A program made the position numbers and the translations under genes. 64,000 nt of DNA, taken from NCBI RefSeq assembly GCF_000182565.1, contig NW_015971543.1, forward strand, positions 1,118,138-1,182,137, given 5' to 3'. The DNA is from Spizellomyces punctatus DAOM BR117. Taxonomy: Eukaryota; Chytridiomycota; Chytridiomycetes; Spizellomycetales; Spizellomycetaceae. The notes under the pieces are model-generated. The model was given only the letters and a program-made list of their open reading frames with translations, was not told the DNA's origin and did no database searches. Positions 47,090-59,359 of the stretch are shown here, piece after piece (position 1 is the first letter of the stretch; every line of letters begins with the position of its first letter).

Positions 47090-48610
47090 ATGAATCCACC
47101 AAATCTTGGTGGTCGCCGGATGCATCCCAAGTTTAAGCTGGCGAAACCAATGACGTTATCGCAATTGGGAACGTTCTCAAGTCCCTTTGCGAATTTTGCT
47201 AAATATGTGTAAGTTCCTGTGCCATCATCAGCAAAAGCAATGTTCTCATGTAATAAAAAATAGGGATCCGAGTGGGCGTCTCAACTTTCACGGGAAAGCA
47301 ATATTGCACGCATCAGGAGTTGATTTCACGAATGGGAATTCGTACAAGATCAATATGAATGAGTTGATGCTGTTGGAAGAGCTGGGGAAGGGACAGTACG
47401 GAGTTGTACAAAAAGTACATCACGTACCGACGAATGTCACCATGGGTATGTTACATGAGAGTGGAATGTCAGCATGTCTTGTATCTCCGACATTTGCACT
47501 GTTCATAGACACTTACCAACGTTTCCCTACGTAGCAATGAAAGAGATCCGTCTGGAGCTCGATCAAACGAAACTCAATCAGATTCTTATGGAGCTCGACG
47601 TTCTCCACAAATCCACGAGCCCATTCATTGTCGAATTCTACGGAGCGTTCTTTATCGATTGCGTATACTATTGTATGGAATACATGGACGCCGGGTCATT
47701 AGATAAGCTGTACGGTGATGGGGTGCCAGAATCTGTACTAGCAAAGATGGCATTGGCGGTATGTGCAGAGTGTTTCAAACATTTGACATTGATGAATTTT
47801 TCTAACCACGCCTTTGCGTACTTGCAGATGGTGAAGGGATTGAAATTCTTAAAGGATGAGCTATCCATCATTCACCGAGACGTCAAGCCAACGAATGTAT
47901 TGGTCAATACAAAGGGGGATGTAAAATTGTGCGATTTTGGGGTGAGCGGGCAACTAGAGCAGTCACTGGCCAAGACGAATATAGGATGTCAGAGTTACAT
48001 GGCGGTGGGTATCCAGTTTATTAAAGGGTCGTGCGACGTGGCGATTGATGATTGTTGCTGTATAGCCTGAGCGAATCACAACGGCAGAAGCGAGCACCTA
48101 CACGGTGCAATCCGATATCTGGTCCCTTGGTCTCTCATTGGTTGAGCTAGCGCTGGGAAGGTATCCATATGGTGGTGGAAAGTTTGACTCTGTGTTTGCA
48201 CAATTGTCTGCGATTGTCAGTGGAGAACCTCCCGAGCTCCCTGCGGATAAATTTTCGCAAGACTGCCGGGATTTTGTTGCAAAATGGTACGATTTCAAAT
48301 TGTTGTCTTTTTTTTGCAGACTAGTGTTGATTTGTGACGGTTGTCTTCCAGCTTGAACAAGGTGCCGACCGAGCGGCCAACATATGGTCAATTGCTGGTA
48401 CAGTTGATGCTTATCTATTGGTATTGATTGACAAAATTTTAACTGACTGCAAAACATGTTTAGGACACGCCATGGCTACAAAAGTACGAGACAGAAAAAG
48501 TGGATATGGCGGGGTGGGTACAGGATGCGCTGGATGCCAAGAACCAAAGAATACTGTTGCAGCAGCAGATGGAGCAGGCGCAGTTGGCGGAACAGCATCC
48601 GATGGCCTGA
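47090..48610 (+). CDS. PBS2: MAP kinase kinase, PBS2-like (HOG pathway)
   Basis: This dual-specificity kinase should phosphorylate a HOG1/p38-type MAPK in osmotic stress. The short N-terminus (MNPPNLGGRRMHPKFKLAKP) lacks the long regulatory region of yeast PBS2. Kinase motifs are LLEELGKGQYGVVQKV, AMKEIRLELDQTKLNQILME, HRDVKPTNVLVNTKGDVKLC with DFGVSGQ, and the activation loop LAKTNIGCQSYMAPERI with Ser/Thr sites. QSDIWSLGLSLVELALGRYP and LNKVPTERPTYGQLL complete the fold. The end is a Gln-rich helix (LLQQQMEQAQLAEQHPMA). About eight exons with short introns. Confidence 0.93.
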
Positions 48611-49265
48611 ACCGGAAGCGGAAACAGAGACGTCCTTTTGCTGGATGTGATGGTGTCTGCTGGATGGGGCATATCCTATTCTTTTGTTTCTTCACTTTTG
48701 TGTGTTTTTGTCGGCATATTTGCCGATTTTGTATCTAGTGTCAAAGGGAGATATTTGACGTCTGTAAAAGGGAAGAGTAGGGCGAGGGATGGCGACGAGA
48801 AGAGACATGAATACTATTGGGTTGTAATAGACAGAATGCAGTGATAATGGGTCATCTATTACATAATCTTTTTGATAGTGTTTAAAACGCGACTGGAGAG
48901 CTGTTTTGTTACACCGTGTTTCACGTGTCTCACGTGGCAGACTGGACTGGAGTCGGGTAATCCAACAGCAGTTGTGGTTTTTTAAATGGATCCGAACCAA
49001 TTGCCATTTTGAAGGATTTTGCATGAAAAATGGGCTTTACATTTTTGAGCGGCTCTCTTTGTTTTTTTGTGACTTGTTGGCGATCAGATGCATCGATGGA
49101 AAGAGACTAAATTTTACAATGTCTGCATGTTTGTTGTCTGCAAATGTCCTTTGAATGTTTGTTGATGTAAGTCTTGTTGGATATCATATTATGAGTTGCG
49201 ATAACACATTGCAAAACACTTTTCCAACACCAAACATTGCTTGCACTTTATGTTTTGAACCTTGC

Positions 49266-49274
49266 GTGTGTGTG

Positions 49275-49322
<48 letters not shown>

Positions 49323-49328
49323 TGTGTG
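49266..49328. repeat. (GT)n microsatellite
   Basis: About 30 GT dinucleotides with two interruptions (GC and AT). It creates Thr/His- and Cys/Val-repeat open frames on both strands that are artefacts. Confidence 0.97.
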
Positions 49329-49672
49329 AGAATGCATTCCCTGTGATAGTGTGTTGCCGTTTGCGATGCTGCAAAGTGTGAAATTGTCATGTAACTCTAA
49401 AAGGATACATGACATGCCAATTATGGGTAAATGACTCCAACATGCATAAAAATTGCGAGTAAAAAAGAACAAAAAGAGAAACAACTTGTTCTTTTACTTG
49501 CTTCCTTCCCAGTGAGAAACGCCAGACGGCCCTTTTGCAAAAGACAGAAACGGCCTGTGGGAAAAAAAAGGGCGGGGATACAGCGAGTTGTGGAGAAAAA
49601 CAAACGACGTGGGAAAAAAATGGTTGGGGACAAAGCCGCCAAGGACGGTCTTTTGGATAGCCCTTGTGATGG

Positions 49673-49680
49673 TATAAAAT
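49673..49680 (+). promoter_or_regulatory. Probable TATA box of the LPMO-like gene
   Basis: TATAAAAT lies about 120 bases upstream of the ATG at 49799. It is called on sequence and position only. Confidence 0.5.
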
Positions 49681-49798
49681 GGAAATGGAAAACGGTTGGG
49701 GGAACTCTGCATTGTTGAAAAATCCATCACAGTAAAATAGTTTAGCGCTGCTGGGTCAGCCAAACGAGATCGACGAGAACGACAACGACACGACAAGA

Positions 49799-50746
49799 AT
49801 GAAGAGTATTTTGATTGTTTTGGCAGCGGCCTCGACACTGGTGTCGTCCGTCTCTGCTCACGGTTTCGTGGCGGGTATCGGCAAGCTCACTTCAAAGGAC
49901 CGCGGTCAAGTCCGAAACTATGACTTGATTGACAAGCAGATTGACTCTCTGAGGAGCCCTACGCAAGGCGGGCTTTGCCGTGGTGCTCCTCGTGGGAAAG
50001 CTGTCCCTCTTTCTCTAAAGAATGGCCAACCTCTTACGCTTACTCAGGCATTCAGTCTGGGAGCTCAGCACGTTGGTCCTTGCACGGTTGAAATCTTTGA
50101 TGCAAAGAATCCCAACGACAAGGTCACCATCACTCAAGCCAACGGCGACAATGGATGTGCTCGTCCTGGCCTTTCCCAATTTGACACGGACAAGGGCGCG
50201 CCTGCAACAAAACAATGCCCTGGTGCCATTCCTGCCGGCTTGGTGACAAACGACATGTGTCTTCACTACTGGACCTTTAACGTGCAAAACGCTGACAAGA
50301 TTAAATGCAAGGACTGCGTCCTCCGATGGTCGTGGGAAGGAACACACATTTCAAAGACAAACCCAGAAAAGTATGAAAACTGTATCGATGTGTCCTTGAC
50401 AAATGGTGGCGTCGCCGTTCCCGAGGGCGGTGGTATCGGCCGTCTGCCCGTGGGAGATCCTGTCGCGGATCCTGTTGCCACTGAGGCACCTGCTCCTGTT
50501 GTCACTGAGGCACCTGCTCCTGTTGCCACTGAGGCACCTGCACCTGCTCCGGCACCTGCGCCCGCACCTGCACCTGCACCGGCTCCTCGTCCCGTTGCTG
50601 GCTGCGATGGAAACAAGTTGATGGCCTGCAATGGCGACGGCTTTCTGATCTGCTACCCCGAGGACCCCAACCGTGAGAGTGCGGAATTCGATTGCGCTCC
50701 AGGCACAACGTGCAAACAAATAGGACAATTCATTCAGTGTGCTTAG
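49799..50746 (+). CDS. Secreted LPMO-like protein with C-terminal CBM19-like chitin-binding module
   Basis: This is a single exon of 315 codons. A signal peptide (MKSILIVLAAASTLVSSVSA) is followed directly by His21–Gly. The mature N-terminus is therefore His, as required for the copper 'histidine brace' of lytic polysaccharide monooxygenases. A second candidate ligand is His91 in LGAQHVGPC. A Tyr-x-Asn-Cys motif (EKYENCIDV) resembles the AA11-type end of the fold. A (TEAPAP)n/(AP)n linker then leads to a Cys-rich tail (GCDGNKLMACNGDGFLICYP … FDCAPGTTCKQ) resembling CBM19. The likely role is oxidative attack on chitin, in this fungus's wall or its substrate. The AA family number is uncertain. 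Confidence 0.75.
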   Translation: MKSILIVLAAASTLVSSVSAHGFVAGIGKLTSKDRGQVRNYDLIDKQIDSLRSPTQGGLCRGAPRGKAVPLSLKNGQPLTLTQAFSLGAQHVGPCTVEIFDAKNPNDKVTITQANGDNGCARPGLSQFDTDKGAPATKQCPGAIPAGLVTNDMCLHYWTFNVQNADKIKCKDCVLRWSWEGTHISKTNPEKYENCIDVSLTNGGVAVPEGGGIGRLPVGDPVADPVATEAPAPVVTEAPAPVATEAPAPAPAPAPAPAPAPAPRPVAGCDGNKLMACNGDGFLICYPEDPNRESAEFDCAPGTTCKQIGQFIQCA

Positions 50747-51042
50747 AAGAGAACTGTGGCCCCCCTTTTTTCGTTTGCAGTGTCAGCTTGTATGTATGTA
50801 GTTTATTACACCCTAGAAAGATCCTGTCTGTGACTTATCAAGAAAAAAAAAGTGCAATAAAAAGAAAGAAAAACAACAAGATCCTGTAAACACCCCGATT
50901 CTACCGTCATATCTTTATCATTATACATTCAGAGAGTCGGAATGCCATAAAACGCTTGCTTCAACAATAAAATACAAAAAGAATATACATGGCAAAACAT
51001 TTCCGGAATATCTAGGTAAAAAAAAAGGTACAATTCCCACTA

Positions 51043-52674
51043 TCATCGCCCCTTATTCGAGGCCTTCCCTTTGGTCTTCTTTTTGACCAACCTCGTGGCA
51101 GCAGTCTCCTCATCATCTTTATCATCTCCTCCTTCCAGCGCCCCCATCCGCTTCCGTTTCCCTGCTTTGGCATTGGCATGTTCCTCTTTGAGCTGCATAT
51201 GCGCAAACCGGACCGCCTCTCCGACACGTTCCTGTAGCATGAGCACAGCAGACTTGTCTTTGCCCAGAGGATACTCGTCGAGTTTCTTGTCAATGGCATG
51301 TTCGATGCGCTGATACCATTCGATATCGTACCTAACCATCCATCACATCAGTAATGATACCACCACCGTTTCACTAGACACAATACTTACTGCGTGACCA
51401 ACGTAATCGACTTTCCGCTCCTCCCAGCCCGAGCAGTTCGTCCCACCCGATGAATATAGTCCTTGCTACTCTGCGGTACATCATAGTTGATGACAACATC
51501 CACACCCGGAATATCCAACCCCCGACTCGCCACATCCGTCGCAATCAAAATGTTTCTTCCACCGCTTTTAAACTTGTTCAAGGCGCCTAATCGTTTGGGT
51601 TGGGATAATTGGCCGTGTAAGGAGACGGCTTGGAACCCGAGATTTCGGAGCATGAGAGCAAGTTTTTGGGCGTTTGCGCATGTGAGTGTAAAGACGATAC
51701 AGGTTTGACCGGCGAGTTCGTTGAGGAGGTAGGTGAGGTAGGTTTCTTTGTGTTTGAATGGAAAAAAGAGATAGTATTGAAGGAGGGTCGATACGGTCGA
51801 GTACCTTTTGACAAAAAAAACAAACGAAACGTTAGGACACAGTCTTGTTGACAACTCACGTCGTCAATGCATTCAACATACTTTGTTGCAACCTCAACTT
51901 TTACGGGTTTCACAAGTGATGCCCGCTGAAGTTTTTCAACCTTACTCGTCATCGTAGCAGAAAACAGGAACGTATTCCGCTCCCGCGGTATAATCTTCAA
52001 CACTTTTTCAATCTCTGCTCCAAAATCCAAATCCAGCAACCGATCTGCCTCATCCATAACCAAATACTTTAATTGCTTCAAATTAAATCCTTTCGTGTTT
52101 TCCAAGTGATCTACCAATCGCCCGGGTGTGCAAATAACCACATGTGGCTTTTTGGATAATGCAATGGATTGCGCCATCATATCCATTCCACCAACAATAA
52201 CGGCACATCGAACACCAATAGTCGAACCGAGGGCTTCAAACTGCTCCGAGATTTGAAATGCGAGTTCTCGGGTTGGTGCCATGACGCAGGCGTAGAGGGG
52301 TTGCGGGTTTTGAAATAGGCGTTGAAGAATAGGGAGTGCAAAGGCTGCTGTTTTACCTGACCCCGTTTGGGCAAGGCCAATAATGTCTCTACCTACAAAA
52401 GACTCGTCCCGTCAAAAACACAAGTACTCTGTCACAAAAATAACAGGAAGAAACTGTACCTTCAAGCGCATCAGGAATAGCTGCCTGTTGAATCTCTGTA
52501 GGTTTCGTGAACCCAATTTTTTCACAGGCTTCACATAATTGTGGTATGAGACCCTGTCATTTTCAAAATGGTCAAATCAGTCAGTCCCATCACGAGACGA
52601 GACGTTCAGTTAAGAACAATGAGGAACCCTACCAAGCTCTCGAACGTCACAGGCTCCGAGTCTTCCGCAGTCAT
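51043..52674 (-). CDS. RRP3: DEAD-box RNA helicase RRP3/DDX47
   Basis: RRP3 is a nucleolar ATP-dependent helicase for 18S rRNA maturation. Exon 1 ([14 protein letters not shown]) and a second exon ([20 protein letters not shown], the Q motif) precede the motifs [16 protein letters not shown], the GG and TPGRL motifs, [15 protein letters not shown], then [28 protein letters not shown] and [15 protein letters not shown]. The C-terminal exon has [20 protein letters not shown] and a Lys/Gly-rich tail. The order and linker match DDX47/RRP3 rather than other DEAD proteins. About five exons. It is divergent to the ATP15 gene. Confidence 0.95.
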
Positions 52675-52949
52675 GGCTCTTGCAAACTACGAGCAACGCT
52701 GATAATCGTCAAAACTAACAAAAAACCCAGAAAGCGAAAAAGGTCGGAGTTGTCCCAGTTCGTCAAAAACAATAAACACGTGAACTTTTCAGATACCAAA
52801 TCACGTGTTACGACGTTACCATGTCAACACACACAGAGAGGAAACGCCGGAATCCGCCACGGTTCGTGAGTAGCTCAACAAGGCATTCCAGTCACCGTCC
52901 TCATCCCGATTGTTCAAAAGCACCCAAACACGCCCCACCTTTTACAACC

Positions 52950-53304
52950 ATGACGTTCTACTGGAGAGAAGCCGGCTTGACGTGCGTTTATTTTCAGATG
53001 ATTATGAAATGATTGGAGCAGGGTGTTGACAATCGGGTTTTTTTTGTAGGTACTTGCAATACGCCAACATCACTGCCAAAGCCCTCCGCAACGTCCTCAA
53101 GGAACAAGCCAAGGTTGTCGCTCTCCGTCGTGAGGAGCAGTACGTCAAAGTGCAGCTCTGGAGCCAAGGAAAGCAGGGAGACACTGTACGTGGTTATATT
53201 GGTTTACATGGTATATTTGGGAGATGTGTGTGTGTGTGTGTGCTTATGCTCTTATTCTTTTGTAGAGGGTGATTGACCCCTCTGGAAACAAACTTGGCCA
53301 CTAA
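52950..53304 (+). CDS. ATP15: F1-ATP synthase subunit epsilon (ATP15)
   Basis: This is a small stalk subunit of the mitochondrial F1 sector. Three exons give about 68 aa: MTFYWREAGLT, then YLQYANITAKALRNVLKEQA with KVVALRREEQYVKVQLWSQG, then RVIDPSGNKLGH. The MxFYWRxAGLxYLxYxxIxAKALR start is diagnostic. The second intron contains a short GT repeat (about 53225–53242). Confidence 0.93.
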
Positions 53305-53883
53305 ACTGCTCGCGAATCGATCCATTGATCCGATCTTCATAGATTTAATTTTGTTAAAAGATTGGAGAGAGAAACTGAGGATGGTCGAGTCGACTGTACC
53401 ATCGCTGTGGAGTATATAGTGGGAATAAAAATGATATCCTGCATGGAACCTCATTCTTGAAAATGTGCTTTGCGCGGGTTGGGCCACGGTTGGGCCGCGG
53501 CAGACGAGGTGTGACTTGACAAGTAGCAAAAGCATTGAGGGAATGAGTCGGCTGGACATCATTTTCGTGCTATTTACTTTGATTAACCAGTTGACGAAAT
53601 CACCAATGTTATCTCAAGTTCGGGAATCTTGATCATATCTATAATGCCATCAAGACAGCCAATGGAACAATAGTCAATCGACAGGTTGTCGAATGCCGCG
53701 ACATTACTAACTATATATCTCAGGAACTCGTACTATATCTGTGTCTTCGTCTATCACTAGTTTCTCAAGCCTGATCACAATTAGTATGCCTAGTCGAAGA
53801 GCTTCATGCGCCGCGGTAATAGCTGATGGAGCTCAATGATGAATACCGAGCGTTTATCCGACATTGCAAAACACTGGCTACAC
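53305..53883. other. Convergent intergenic region
   Basis: About 580 bp between ATP15 and the T-protein 3' end. A 122-codon antisense open frame overlaps the end of ATP15 and is probably chance. Nothing is recognised. Confidence 0.4.
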
Positions 53884-55327
53884 TTACTTTTGGGGCACAA
53901 ACGGCATTTTTGTAATCTTTGCTTTCTGCATCCTGTTGCGCACCTTTACTTGAAGTTCGGTACCCTGCTTATGGAATCCGTTCTTTACATAACCCATAGC
54001 AATGTTCTTTTTAAGAACAGGGGATGGGCAGCCGCTGGTAATTTTACCTGAAAAACGGAGCAAGCGGTGTCAGAGATGGAGCAAAACTGAAAAACTACAT
54101 GCAACCCTTCATACCAATGGACTCTCCCTCGGCATTGAAGATTTCCGCGCCTTCTCGCGCTGGAGCCCCTTCAACTACAAGACCAACTCGTCGTCTTGGG
54201 ACAGCCTTGCCGATTTGGGGGATGATCTTGTCAGCCCCAAGAAAACCGCCCTCCTCACGTCGTCGCTTGCCTAACTCATACATGTTACCCATGCTGTATC
54301 TAATTTGGCAGGCAAGTGAAAGAAAACACTTACCGATCGTCCAGGTCAAGCCACCCTCCACGGGAGTCACGGTGTCATCTAGGTCATGGCCGTACAGACA
54401 AAGACCTGCCTCCAACCGTAAACTATCACGCGCCCCAAGACCAGCGAGCTCCACATCTGGGTGATCCAAGAGCATCTCTGAAAAGCGTACGACCTCCTCA
54501 TGCGGCACTGAGATCTTCACACCTTGTCAGTGAGTGCAGTCAAGTACATGTGCATTGTTTCAGACCTACCTCAAATCCATCTTCACCAGTGTACCCACAC
54601 CTGGATATATACACAGGAATGCCCTTAATATCCATCCACCGACCACTCATAAAGCCAAACGACGCAAGATCCTGCCCACTCAACGCCGAAATAACCTGAG
54701 CAGCAGAAGGTCCTTGCAAAGCCACCAACGAGACGTCCTCCAACACCTTAACGTCCACATCTCCTCCACGGTCCTGAAACTTTTTCAAGTGTGCACGAAT
54801 GTGGGCAAGATCCTTTTCAGCACATCCTGCATTGGACACCACATAAAACCCCTTGTCATCTTGCTTGTTAACAACAGTATCATCAATAATCCCTCCATTC
54901 TCATTGGTAAAAAGGGAAAGCGTTGATGATCCGACGGGAAGGCCCTCTACATCGGCAACCACAAGAGATTCAAGGAACTTTGTCCGGTCCTTTCCGGTCC
55001 ACCTATTGTTTTCGCATTGTGTCAAGATTTGAGACCACATATTTTGAGCACTGTGATGAAAACTCACCGTGTTTGCAACATGTGGGAGACATCGAAAAGG
55101 GATGCCTTTTGACGGGTCCACATGTGCGAGGCTAGTACACCAAGGGAAGAGTACTGAACGGGCATGGCCCACCCAGCAAACTCAACCATCTTGCCTCCAT
55201 TCTTCACATGGAAGTCATGTAAAGCGGTTTGCTTGAGCGGCTGGGAAGACGTTGAAGATGCAAATGCGCGTCGGAGCATGCATCTTGCCGATGGTGCAGT
55301 GCGTGCAAGATTGTTTAAGACGAGCAT
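53884..55327 (-). CDS. GCV1: Glycine cleavage system T-protein (aminomethyltransferase)
   Basis: This is the mitochondrial T-protein, which transfers the aminomethyl carbon from H-protein to tetrahydrofolate. A presequence ([20 protein letters not shown]) is followed by [20 protein letters not shown] and GWAMPVQY, then [12 protein letters not shown]. Other family motifs are [54 protein letters not shown] and the C-terminal [17 protein letters not shown]. It ends in [11 protein letters not shown] at 53884. About six exons. The frame is also open to an ATG at 55369; 55327 gives the better targeting signal. Confidence 0.94.
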
Positions 55328-55893
55328 GGTTGCGCCGTTCTGATCTACAGCCAGCAGTGAGAATCCCATATTTATGGGGTTGCTAAGCCCTCGGATAGAT
55401 TGGATGTGGTAAGCAGAAGAGCCGCTCGTAGCTTTTCATCCCTCATTGCCTTCTGGAACCGTGGCGTGATTGAAAGTATATACAAGTAACTGCAAGATGC
55501 ATCCAAAGTATCCAACAGCGCCTTATCGATATGTTGCTTCATGGGTTATACTTTGACCCAACTCATCCTGGTGCAACCTATTGTTGGCGACAAGGCGCAT
55601 GTCAATGTGTAATGTTTCTGATTGTAAGAAACCGTAAATAAAATTAAAATGGAGGTCCCTTCAATATAAGATCGGAGATACCCTGTGGTCAATGGTTTTC
55701 TGGTCCATGGATGGGGCAAGCAAGCATGTGTCAATCCCGCCACCGTGGACGGTATTTAGGGTTCGCCCGAAACTATCACGGTTTTTTTTGTTTCTTACAT
55801 TTCACGACATGTCACATCTCTCGCGAGAATATTTCCTTCAGACCTCATTGCATTTATATGTGATCAAGGCCGAGTCTGGAGATTGTATGGAAG
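55328..55893. other. Divergent intergenic region
   Basis: About 570 bp. Only short open frames are present and no feature is recognised. Confidence 0.4.
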
Positions 55894-57240
55894 ATGACCA
55901 GCACAAATGCAACGGCCGCTTGCTTCACGGATCCTGTTGTTCTAAATTATATCGAAGCGACAGCTCAGTATGCTGCCGAGTCCTATAGCACCGCTGCAAT
56001 CATTACTGGCGCTGCCCTGCCTGTCGTAGCAGGAAATATTTGTTTATCTATTTGGCGGATCGTATGGAAGAAGCGCAATCCTCGCGCATATGTCCTTTTG
56101 CTCGGTTCGTTGGGGATTGCGGTCGGTGCAGTGATGCTGGTCAAGCCCGTGACGCATTATCGTGGTCGTACTCGTCTATCTGTGATCCTCGGGTTAATTG
56201 GCTCGATCGTTAGTCAGGTAGGATTTACTAGCAATTTGGCAACTTTCCAATGTCATTTTAGCTAAAGCAAGGGCTTTTCATTAGGTGGCATTAAATGTGG
56301 CGGGTGTCCTAAGGTAGCTTTTACACGCATACTTCATCACTATCAACGCAAATCGCTTCATCTTGGTTTTATCGTAGATTCTCTGTCCCTCTGTCTAATC
56401 GACCTGTGCGGATTGCGTATATTGTCATCACAGCCATGTTCACCGTATCATTTTGCGCTGCAAATCTTGTGATCGGATTGTCGGAAATTGATACATGGCA
56501 ATTCCCGTAAGTAGTTTGTGACGAAGAATGTGGCAAGGGATTTATGCATTCGATCATTCATCTTCTTTTCTACGAAACAGATCAGCTATTTCACAGGCAT
56601 TTTCCGTAAAGTTGGGAATCTTGTCCTTAATTCTTCCAATATTCTATGGAATTTCAGGTCTTGTCTGTTTTAGTTTTCAGGTGAGCGCCTGCCAAGTTCT
56701 TATTTTATTGATTTGCTGCTAAAATTCCTTCCGATTTCAGCTACGACGTTTTCTGCGATCAGTTCGCCATTGGTCCATGGGTGACGATAAGATCTACTCG
56801 GTCGAAGTTGCCAATCACATCATAATGGGTTTCTTGCTCACAATGATTATTATATACCTTTCATGTTTTCACCTGTTCGACAGTACGTATGCAGTGGCAA
56901 ACTTTTGTATTGGGAAATTACTGATGAAATGATTTGATACTCGTCACGGCAGATGATGCCAGGTTTGACTCACCCATGTCTTTGCTATTCAGCTCCGCGC
57001 TTCTTGGCTGTGAGAATATCTTTGAGACATTTACAGACTTCATTCATGAAGTACAGGTGACAAACATCAGCAGTGGGATGAGGTAGGTAGCGTCCCTGTT
57101 ATCCATTAAGGCATCTATATTAACAAATTCTGCTCTTCAGGTCCCCTGCATTGCAGGACGAGCTACCAAGTCCCTTGAGAGGGTTCAGTCTCGCTGTACC
57201 GACGCAACGGTCAGACGCCGGCAGCTCCGGAGCCGATTGA
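55894..57240 (+). CDS. Unrecognised seven-helix-type membrane protein
   Basis: About seven exons give roughly 360 aa with repeated hydrophobic segments: STAAIITGAALPVVAGNICL, AYVLLLGSLGIAVGAVMLV, LSVILGLIGSIVSQVALNVA, IAYIVITAMFTVSFCAANLV, KLGILSLILPIFYGISGLVC, IIMGFLLTMIIIYLSCFHLF and a final LLFSSALLGCENIFET. The N-terminus MTSTNATAACFTDP has a possible glycosylation site (NAT). The C-terminus is hydrophilic and Ser/Pro-rich. Topology suggests a GPCR-like protein, but no family motif is recognised. The start codon choice is tentative. Confidence 0.75.
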
Positions 57241-57998
57241 CGTTTACGGCTTTTTGCGGGTTAACCTTGTATATTTACCAATACCTTCGTTAGAAATACC
57301 CTCATTATTATGTTGGTTGTGTGTGTCAGAGTAGTCGACTAGAGATATCGTAATTGTAGCATTTGGATAAGATTCCAAAGGATAAGCGATTATGTAATCA
57401 ACGCTCGTGACTGCGCATGTGGGTTGGTCTGCTAAGCCGACTGGCCGCCCCGATATGACGGACCCACGTCACTTCCGGGACACTGCCGTGCTGTTCTCCC
57501 CGCCAGTTTTTGCAGAGATTGCCACGCTTTTATCTTGCAGTTTTCATTGCACTCGCGGATCTGCAGCAACGCTTGCAAGACTATCTGCTCACCTATTCGC
57601 TCGTCCGTTAACGCTTCCCAAAGACTGACACCTTTCGACTATTGCTCCGATTGTTTTTCTGCGCACTGCTTTGCTGTACGCAATAGCTGTACTGTATCCG
57701 TGTCGCCGATCGTTACCTACAGCAATCGGCGTTTAGACTATTGGGTTTTCTGATAGTCTTCGACAAATCTTTCCTCTTCATTTGGTGCGCCGTACTATGG
57801 CCTTTGGTTTCCTGGAACTACAAGGCAGAAGAACAATATTTGCTTACTGGAATATCTACTCTCCGAGACCGTCTCTTCGAATAGCCATAATAGACTGTCG
57901 TTGTCATTGTTGAGAAATCATTACCATCAATCGTGCTTTTCAGCAGAGCCATATCGCACAATTTTACGCAACTGTCTACCACCGACGAAACGCCTAAA
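57241..57998. other. Intergenic region before MAF1
   Basis: About 760 bp. It probably holds the MAF1 promoter and leader. Small open frames lack support. Confidence 0.4.
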
Positions 57999-59075
57999 AT
58001 GAAGTACCTGACAGATAACGAGTCCTTAGAGAACATCAATAACCAATTATCGTGTATAGACACGGGCGATTGCCGGATTTTTGGACGCATTGAAGCATAT
58101 TCCTGTATGTAGTCGCTGTTCAAGTAAAGAGGTGACGCGGGTTCTGAGTTTAGTGCTACAGGCAAAAATACCGATGATGACCGACGCCTCAAAAAACACG
58201 TTGATGAGAAATACCCAGTTCAGGAAGGCGGTGTCGAGATTGGCTCATGGCAGTCACCCCGCTCAATGAACAACAGCAGTCCCCTCAATGACCGCATATC
58301 GCGTCGAACTTTCTTTTACCTTCTTGCAACTCTCAACGCCGCATTTCCGGATTACGATTTCAGGTACGTTATCTACTTTCTGTAATGCTTCCGAAAGGCA
58401 CTCTGTTTTTAACTTTCTTTTTTATTCCATTTAGTGATTTGAATCCCGAATCATTCAGCAAGGTGCCTATCAGCATCGTAGCAAATACCGTCAACACAAC
58501 ACTACTGGTTCATCTGGGAATCGACAGTGTCGCTCATGCTGTTGGTGCCAAAATATGGGCAGCGATTGATGAGGTTATTGATCTCAATGAGTGCGACATG
58601 TACAGCTTCAATCCCGACGGGGACGTGGAACCAGATGCAGAGGAACAGGGAAACTTGTAAGTCCAAAGGGCGTGCCATATGTCGGGCTTTTCGCGTCTGA
58701 CTTTTTGCTATAGGTGGAGCTTTTACTATTTTTTCATGAATCGAAAACTGAAACGAATTGTGTTCTTTACAGCTCGCGCTGTGAGGTTGGTCTAGCAGTT
58801 TATTAAGTATTTATGGGTTGGAGGACTTTTATTGATTTTGTTTTATTTTAGCTGTCTCGCACCTATCCAACCCGAGGAGAAAAACGCGATATACATGCTG
58901 GATGACGCTGATCAAAGCATTGAGGATCTCCGGTTCTATAACGATACGGATGAGCGGTATGCATTGGATTCCTTTTTCGCTACATGACATTTTTATGTGT
59001 TCTTACTCGAGCTTTCTCTTGTGCATCAGGGGACTGTCGTACGAGCAATATACGATGGGTCAACTCGATTTGTGA
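57999..59075 (+). CDS. MAF1: RNA polymerase III repressor MAF1
   Basis: MAF1 binds Pol III and blocks TFIIIB-dependent initiation when TORC1 signalling falls. Exon 1 (57999–58104) reads MKYLTDNESLENINNQLSCI and FGRIEAYSC. The donor was set at T|GTATGT because it joins in phase to KNTDDDRRLKK at 58162. The next exon ends SRRTFFYLLATLNAAFPDYD. Further exons give SFSKVPISIVANTVNTTLL, AAIDEVIDLNECDMYSFNPD, LWSFYYFFMNRKLKRIVFFT and the tail SYEQYTMGQLDL. All three MAF1 boxes are present. Confidence 0.94.
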
Positions 59076-59359
59076 TCTGAACGGCCGTTCGACATGCATT
59101 AGAAATTCTTGGTATTGTTGTTGAGTCAAGCATACTTTTGGACATGCGAATGTCCGGTGGCATACACCACCGACTTTCGGACGCCACCATCTGCCTTCAT
59201 TGTGTAAATATTTCCCTGTTTTTCGTCGATGAATAAACTTGTTGAATGCATCAGATTCACTTGGGCAAGATCAGATTGATATGTCTAATGGTCATGATAT
59301 TAAATACAACACTTATGCTCAATATTACCACTACTCTCCACAACTGTAGTCCATGCCAT

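Larger units (their letters stand above)
48611..49798. other. Intergenic region with GT microsatellite
   Basis: About 1.2 kb holding a long GT repeat, an A-rich/poly-purine segment (49440–49620) and a TATA-like element for the following gene. Open frames here are short or low-complexity; no gene is called. Confidence 0.5.

Noticed and set aside
49155-49484. Thr/His- and Cys/Val-repeat proteins
   Set aside because: These are translations of the (GT)n microsatellite.
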